From: an uncultured archaeon
GTDB lineage: Archaea; Thermoproteota; CALKCG01; B24
Direction of reading: 5' to 3'
DNA length: 17,713 nt
Assembly (NCBI GenBank): GCA_938082915.1
Contig: CALKCG010000046.1
Location: 1-17,713, forward strand
Below, piece after piece: positions 14,267 through 17,713 of this stretch (the first letter of the stretch is position 1; every line of letters begins with the position of its first letter). The notes under the pieces were generated by a model. The model saw only the letters and a list, made by a program, of their open reading frames with translations, did not search any database and was not told where the DNA came from. The position numbers were made by a program, and so were the translations under genes.

Positions 14267-14593
14267 GGGGTGGCGGCATCCTGTCAAAGTGGACACCCTC
14301 CCAGCCCGAGTATTTCACAGGCTTCTCAACTCCGCCCCCTCGCAAACGCTTGGCTGCCCACCTTAGGGCTGCTCCGTTCCCGGCCTGACCCGGTTCGGTG
14401 GTAAAGAGACTTAACCCCGTCCTTCGACGAGGCTGTCTCCAACCAAGCCCTGCGAGACGAAGTCTCACAGTCGTCCTGTGAAACCTCATTTGGCTGTTCG
14501 GGCTGCCGCCTTTGACGGTTAGCGGATCCCCGCATGTAGCCCATTTCGGGTTACAGGGCAGGGCTAGCTCCCCGATCCTTACCCGCCACCCCC
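14267..14593 (-). ncRNA. ffs: Signal recognition particle (7S) RNA
   Basis: Archaeal SRP RNA of about 327 bases. On the minus strand the 5' end GGGGTGGCGG (14592-14583) pairs perfectly with CCGCCACCCC (14276-14267), closing the long helix 1/5 rod. The helix 8 SRP54-binding signature GTCAGGCCGGGAACGGAGCAGCC lies at 14389-14367, followed by CTAAGGTGGGCAGCC, the usual archaeal continuation. A TGTAA (UGUNR, SRP Alu motif) lies at 14555-14551. It is much richer in GC than the flanking genes. A promoter box AACTAAATTAG at 14617-14627 is at the expected distance. Exact ends are judged from the closing stem. The protein frames that appear on this strand are spurious. Confidence 0.95.
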
Positions 14594-14616
14594 AATAGAA
14601 TCATTAATAGGAGCTA

Positions 14617-14627
14617 CTAATTTAGTT
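14617..14627 (-). promoter_or_regulatory. Box A promoter of SRP RNA
   Basis: AACTAAATTAG on the minus strand lies about 25-30 bases before the 5' end of the SRP RNA. A second, more distant candidate, CTTTAAAAG, overlaps the end of the mutase gene. Position supports the first. Confidence 0.45.
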
Positions 14628-14638
14628 TTACTATTCTT

Positions 14639-16057
14639 TTAAAGCCTATTATCAACCTTCTCGGAGAGTTCTTGAATGGCGCCCATAGTAGTATCTAAAG
14701 CTACCCTCTTCAATTTTTCAAGTGTTGTTTTATCTTCTGCTTCAACGAAGACTCTGAATAAGGGTTCTGTACCGGACGGTCTTACCAGAATCCAGTTTCG
14801 TCCATAATAGACCTTAATACCGTCTATGGTGATAATGTTATCGTAGTCTCTTGGCAGCATTTCTCCAACAATTCTGATTACGTCGTGTTTTATAAGTGGG
14901 TAAATATTTCCATCGCACTTAACGCTCAATTTAGCCTGTTCGTAATTTGGCAGTTCACTTAAAAGTTGAGAAAGTGGGCGTTTCTCCCTAGCCATTATGT
15001 CTAGAACTAAAGTAGCAGCATATATGCCTTCTCTGCTCCAAACCCAATCTCTAACAATCAACCCTATGTTTTCTTCACCACCTATCTCAGCACCAGTCTC
15101 CTTCATCTTCTCTACAACACACGATTCACCAACAGGTGTTAAAACCACCTTAACTCCAATTTTCTCAGCGACATCAAACACCACCGAGCTTGTTATGACG
15201 GTTGTAACGATTACACTTCCAGGTTTGTTTCTAAGATAGTTTAAACATATGAGTGCCAGTATCTTGTCTCCTTGAACATAATTACCGTTTTCGTCTATAA
15301 AGGAAGTCCTATCTCCATCTCCATCATGTGCAATTCCCAAGTCTGATGACGTAGACTTGACAGTCTCCATAAGTTTCGACAGATTTTCAGGTCTAGGTTC
15401 TGGTTTTCTCATCCTAAAGAAACCATCTGGTTCACAACCTAAAGTTGTAAGCCTACAGTTTAACCCCCTCAACAATTTTGGAGATGAAAAACAGGTTGCC
15501 CCTCCCCCGCAATCCAATACAACCCTATAACTTCTACTCCTTACAGCATCCACATCTATTCTATTTAGAATAGCTCTCACGTACATATCGGGTATGCCTT
15601 CAACTCTTCTAAAGCTACCTATACTGTTCCAAGACACATAATAGTCTACACCCTTACGCATTAGTTCCTCAATCTCTCTATCTTGATTCCTCGTGAATAT
15701 TGCCCCATCACGATTCCACAACTTAATACCATTCCACTCAGGTGGATTATGAGATGCCGTTACCATAACCCCTCCATCGGCTTTTAGCATCTTGATCGCA
15801 AACGATAGCGCTGGTGTTGTAACAACCCCTATATCTTCAACGTTGCATCCTCCACTCAGAAGACCGGATATAACGGCCGTTGCAATCATTTCAGATGAAA
15901 CCCTAGTATCTCTACCGACTACAACCCTCTTCCCAGAACCAAGGTACCCAGCCATGCATAAACCGACTTGAAGGGCCAGCTGAGGAGTTAAATCTCTATT
16001 CGCTATCCCCCTTATACCAGCAGTTCCGAAAGAAGGTTTTAAGGGGTTTACACTCAA
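14639..16057 (-). CDS. glmM: Phosphohexomutase (phosphoglucosamine/phosphomannomutase)
   Basis: Alpha-D-phosphohexomutase interconverting sugar 1- and 6-phosphates in the cytosol, feeding UDP-GlcNAc or glycan precursors. All four signatures are seen: phosphoserine loop TASHNPPEWNG, Mg2+-binding DGDGDR, sugar-binding GGEENIG and phosphate-binding RPSGTEP. The 472-residue length fits. The frame is open from GTG 16069, but AGGTGAT lies at that GTG; TTG 16057 (seven bases on) is the start this site serves. The GGEEN loop fits glucosamine/mannose mutases rather than glucose-specific ones, yet archaeal members are often multi-specific, so the symbol is tentative. It follows the RIO1 gene with a possible own promoter (CTTAAATAG near 16100). 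Confidence 0.9.
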   Translation of the reverse strand: MSVNPLKPSFGTAGIRGIANRDLTPQLALQVGLCMAGYLGSGKRVVVGRDTRVSSEMIATAVISGLLSGGCNVEDIGVVTTPALSFAIKMLKADGGVMVTASHNPPEWNGIKLWNRDGAIFTRNQDREIEELMRKGVDYYVSWNSIGSFRRVEGIPDMYVRAILNRIDVDAVRSRSYRVVLDCGGGATCFSSPKLLRGLNCRLTTLGCEPDGFFRMRKPEPRPENLSKLMETVKSTSSDLGIAHDGDGDRTSFIDENGNYVQGDKILALICLNYLRNKPGSVIVTTVITSSVVFDVAEKIGVKVVLTPVGESCVVEKMKETGAEIGGEENIGLIVRDWVWSREGIYAATLVLDIMAREKRPLSQLLSELPNYEQAKLSVKCDGNIYPLIKHDVIRIVGEMLPRDYDNIITIDGIKVYYGRNWILVRPSGTEPLFRVFVEAEDKTTLEKLKRVALDTTMGAIQELSEKVDNRL

Positions 16058-16094
16058 AGCCCGAATCACCTATGATAATTTGAACCGAAACTAT

Positions 16095-16886
16095 TTAAGA
16101 AATTACCCATTCGTAGAGTTCACCATCCTCTAAAACGTTAACTCCTAGCTTTCTAAAAAACCTGTTAATGTTTCTGATGTCTCTCTTTAGAAACTCGTGG
16201 CTGAGAGGATGGTCTATTGAAACGGCCTGCGATAAGTCTATCAGATAGGGTAAGCCTTTCCAATACATTATATTGTATTCGCTGAGATCTCCGTGGACAA
16301 GTTTAGCCTCTTTATATAATTTCCTCATATCGTTCAAAATCATCTTATAAATTCTCGCTGGATTCTTAACTTCCACTTCCCTTATAAGTGGGGCTGGTAT
16401 GCCTTCACGTCCTATGAAGTCCATAACTAAAACGTTGTTTTCAACTGCAATTGGTCTAGGGACTCTAACGTTACAGATATAAGCCTCTTTAAGGTTCTTA
16501 AACTCTTTTAAAGCCCACTGGTATATAAGCTCTCGCCGGTCTCTTTTAACGTTTTTAAATCTCGGATCCCCCTCTATGTACATGATCATTCCTGTTCTAA
16601 ATTCAGATGTAACTGTCAAGTAGATTTTCACGGCGAGGTCTTCATTCCCTGGACCCCTAGCCCAGAATATCTTACTCTCCTTCCCAGCTTTAATGGCGCC
16701 ATACATTTCAGAGATAGTTCCTTGTCTGATCATGTTGTATAAGGTTAGGAGAGTAGGCTTATCGAAAACCTCCTCGAGAGCTTCATATTCTTCAGAACGT
16801 TTAACTTTGAAAAGCTGTTCAATTATATACCTCTTCTCTCTAAGAAGAAGCTTCTTCTCATGTTTAAGAAAATCATCTCTCTTCAA
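16095..16886 (-). CDS. rio1: RIO1-type serine protein kinase
   Basis: Atypical protein kinase of 263 residues. RIO1 proteins act as ATPases/kinases in late small-subunit ribosome maturation. N-terminal charged segment, then GTISEMYGAIKAGKESKIFWA (nucleotide-loop region), LAVKIYLTVTSEFR with the ATP-binding lysine, the catalytic loop LVHGDLSEYNIMYW and the metal-binding YLIDLSQAVSIDHP. HEFLKRDIRNINRFF is diagnostic of RIO1 rather than RIO2. No winged helix is seen at the N-terminus, which also excludes RIO2. The start is TTG 16886, 24 bases after the aIF-1A stop. The pairing aIF-1A then RIO1 is common in archaea. Confidence 0.95.
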   Translation of the reverse strand: MKRDDFLKHEKKLLLREKRYIIEQLFKVKRSEEYEALEEVFDKPTLLTLYNMIRQGTISEMYGAIKAGKESKIFWARGPGNEDLAVKIYLTVTSEFRTGMIMYIEGDPRFKNVKRDRRELIYQWALKEFKNLKEAYICNVRVPRPIAVENNVLVMDFIGREGIPAPLIREVEVKNPARIYKMILNDMRKLYKEAKLVHGDLSEYNIMYWKGLPYLIDLSQAVSIDHPLSHEFLKRDIRNINRFFRKLGVNVLEDGELYEWVIS

Positions 16887-16910
16887 GTTGGAAGCCTTCT
16901 AATTCGCTTT

Positions 16911-17225
16911 CTAAGCCCAGTCTTGAGGAATATATCCGTTTTTAGCAAGCCAATCTACTTGATTATGAGTATAACGCCACGTTACATCTCCTCTAGTCTC
17001 GGATTGGAAATCCCAAGGAGATACGAGAACTATATCACCCTCCTTAATCCAAACTTTACGCTTCATTTTACCTCTAATCCTGCATAGCCTCGTATGTCCA
17101 TCTACACATCGTACTACAAGTCTATCATAGCCAAGAAGTTTCTCAACCATTCCTAAAACCTCGCCCGGACTAGGTAATACGAGAGTTTTAATTTCTTCTT
17201 CGCTAATGACTTTCCTTTTACCCAG
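16911..17225 (-). CDS. eif1A: Translation initiation factor aIF-1A, apparent CTG start
   Basis: Small OB-fold factor (104 residues) that binds the A site of the small ribosomal subunit during initiation. The core reads VVRCVDGHTRLCRIRGKMKRKVWIKEGDIVLVSPWDFQ, then WRYTHNQVDWLAKNGYI. ATG 17150 would give only 79 residues and cut off the family N-terminus. Reading upstream in frame gives GKRKVISEEEIKTLVLPSPGEVLG, the expected archaeal start (usually MGKRK...), preceded by CTG at 17225 and a stop before that. GGGAGGTC at 17242-17235 is a strong ribosome-binding site nine bases before the CTG. The start is therefore very likely CTG. Confidence 0.93.
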   Translation of the reverse strand: MGKRKVISEEEIKTLVLPSPGEVLGMVEKLLGYDRLVVRCVDGHTRLCRIRGKMKRKVWIKEGDIVLVSPWDFQSETRGDVTWRYTHNQVDWLAKNGYIPQDWA

Positions 17226-17270
17226 CTAAGATCAGACCTCCCTACTACTTATAGGTGGAGAGGCTAGGCT

Positions 17271-17280
17271 AATATAAACA
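17271..17280 (-). promoter_or_regulatory. Box A promoter of aIF-1A-RIO1 operon
   Basis: TGTTTATATT on the minus strand is a good TATA box; transcription would begin near 17250, giving a leader of about 25 bases with the GGGAGGTC site and the CTG start. Confidence 0.5.
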
Positions 17281-17344
17281 TTGATTTGTTAAGACGATGG
17301 AGACTTCTCTCGATTTAGCCCTGCAAATCCACCTACTTTTTCTT

Positions 17345-17713
17345 TTTAGAAGAGTTCGGTTAAGCCTCCGCTGGTTACACCGCCTTTCTCATCGGTATCC
17401 TCATGCTTAGTAGTACTGTCCGAGCGTCTAAGCCCTCGGCCGGTTAGCATCTACTACATCTATTACTCTTAGACGTGGTCGGCAGCCTCGGAATGGGGCC
17501 GTCATAGATATTATGTCGTTGTCTTCTATCCCTTGGGAAGGGGTTTAATCTGAGCCTTCACCACAAGTCTCTGCGTGAAGCCGTAAACCCGCTCGGGGAT
17601 TCTCCACCTCGGGGTGTTAACCCGTGGGGCTGGAGCTCTTCAGCCTACATTAAGCTGTACAAGGCTTTCACAGTACATGTTGGGCTTGATTCTAAGGAAG
17701 GAGTGTCACTCAA
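17345..17713 (-). ncRNA. GC-rich hairpin-rich non-coding block, unassigned RNA candidate (partial)
   Basis: From about 17345 to the window edge neither strand has a convincing gene, yet the sequence is GC-richer than its surroundings and full of complementary pairs. Seen pairings (plus coordinates): CGTCTAAG/CTTAGACG (17425-17432 with 17468-17475), CCGAGCG/CGCTCGG (17420-17426 with 17590-17596), CTTCAC/GTGAAG (17556-17561 with 17575-17580), CTCCA/TGGAG (17602-17606 with 17631-17635), GGCTG/CAGCC (17628-17632 with 17641-17645), CCCTT/AAGGG (17530-17534 with 17538-17542). I could not match it to RNase P RNA (no ACAGAA-GGCUUA core), 23S, 16S, 5S or tRNA. On the minus strand a 22-codon open frame enters from the edge and stops near 17645; GAGAATCCCC further on recalls ends of IS200/IS605 tnpB elements, but this is weak. 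The strand is uncertain; minus is assumed. Confidence 0.4.

Noticed and set aside
13941..14544. Two overlapping minus-strand protein frames of 182 and 72 residues over the SRP region
   Set aside because: They cover the SRP RNA and the antisense of pelA; the composition is Arg/Gly/Pro-rich low-order sequence from GC-rich RNA, without family motifs.
16911..17150. ATG 17150 as the start of aIF-1A
   Set aside because: It removes the conserved N-terminal tail that is encoded in frame upstream with a good ribosome-binding site.
17345..17475. Minus-strand GCTAACCGG and GAGGCTTAACC resemble the 3' end of bacterial 23S rRNA
   Set aside because: The intervening sequence does not fit, and the conserved CUGAAAGCAUCUAAG segment and other domain VI features are missing, so it is chance similarity.
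17345..17713. RNase P RNA
   Set aside because: I could not find the conserved GGAAAGUCC-type P4 5' strand or the ACAGAA...GGCUUA 3' strand on either strand; a divergent form or one extending past the edge is not excluded.
1..17713. CRISPR arrays, prophage or integron genes, complete insertion sequences
   Set aside because: No regularly spaced repeats, transposase or integrase frames were seen; genes are housekeeping in kind.

Overview
The window is archaeal chromosomal DNA. It carries archaeal-type PheS/PheT, TyrS and TrpS, translation factor aIF-1A, a RIO1-type kinase, aPelota and an archaeal SRP (7S) RNA. Promoters show TATA-like box A elements, some transcripts look leaderless, and TTG is the commonest start codon. 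Coding DNA is fairly AT-rich while the RNA genes are clearly GC-richer, the usual pattern in thermophilic archaea. The TyrS resembles crenarchaeal forms, so a TACK/Thermoproteota-like lineage is my best inference; I cannot name the species.

Layout. (1) 1-1954, minus strand: the start of an unrecognised gene that overlaps the end of pyrB, then pyrB (aspartate carbamoyltransferase) and an M55 D-aminopeptidase (DppA-like). (2) 2195-9161, plus strand: trpS, pheS, pheT, a 424-base non-coding stretch with two structured RNA candidates (about 6496-6590 and 6688-6798) and a palindrome, then tyrS, a small Toprim protein and a PHP-domain phosphoesterase. All three aromatic aminoacyl-tRNA synthetases therefore sit together. 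(3) 9158-12637, minus strand, read from the right: TIM-barrel amidohydrolase, YjbQ/UPF0047 protein, PfkB sugar kinase, a small two-helix membrane protein, then, behind a 34-base perfect palindrome over the presumed transcription start, an ECF-transporter S component and a membrane-anchored DUF4430 protein (possibly corrinoid uptake). (4) 12692-14262: a RimI-like N-acetyltransferase and aPelota, divergent. (5) 14267-14593, minus: SRP RNA. (6) 14639-17225, minus: aIF-1A, RIO1 kinase and a phosphohexomutase, a translation/ribosome-biogenesis group. (7) About 17345-17713: a GC-rich, hairpin-rich non-coding block that I could not assign to a known RNA; it runs off the window.

Most genes are housekeeping: pyrimidine synthesis, tRNA charging, translation initiation, ribosome rescue, protein targeting and sugar-phosphate metabolism. 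The least explained parts are the two RNA-like elements between pheT and tyrS, the RNA-like block at the right end, the operator-like palindromes, and the apparent CTG start of aIF-1A.
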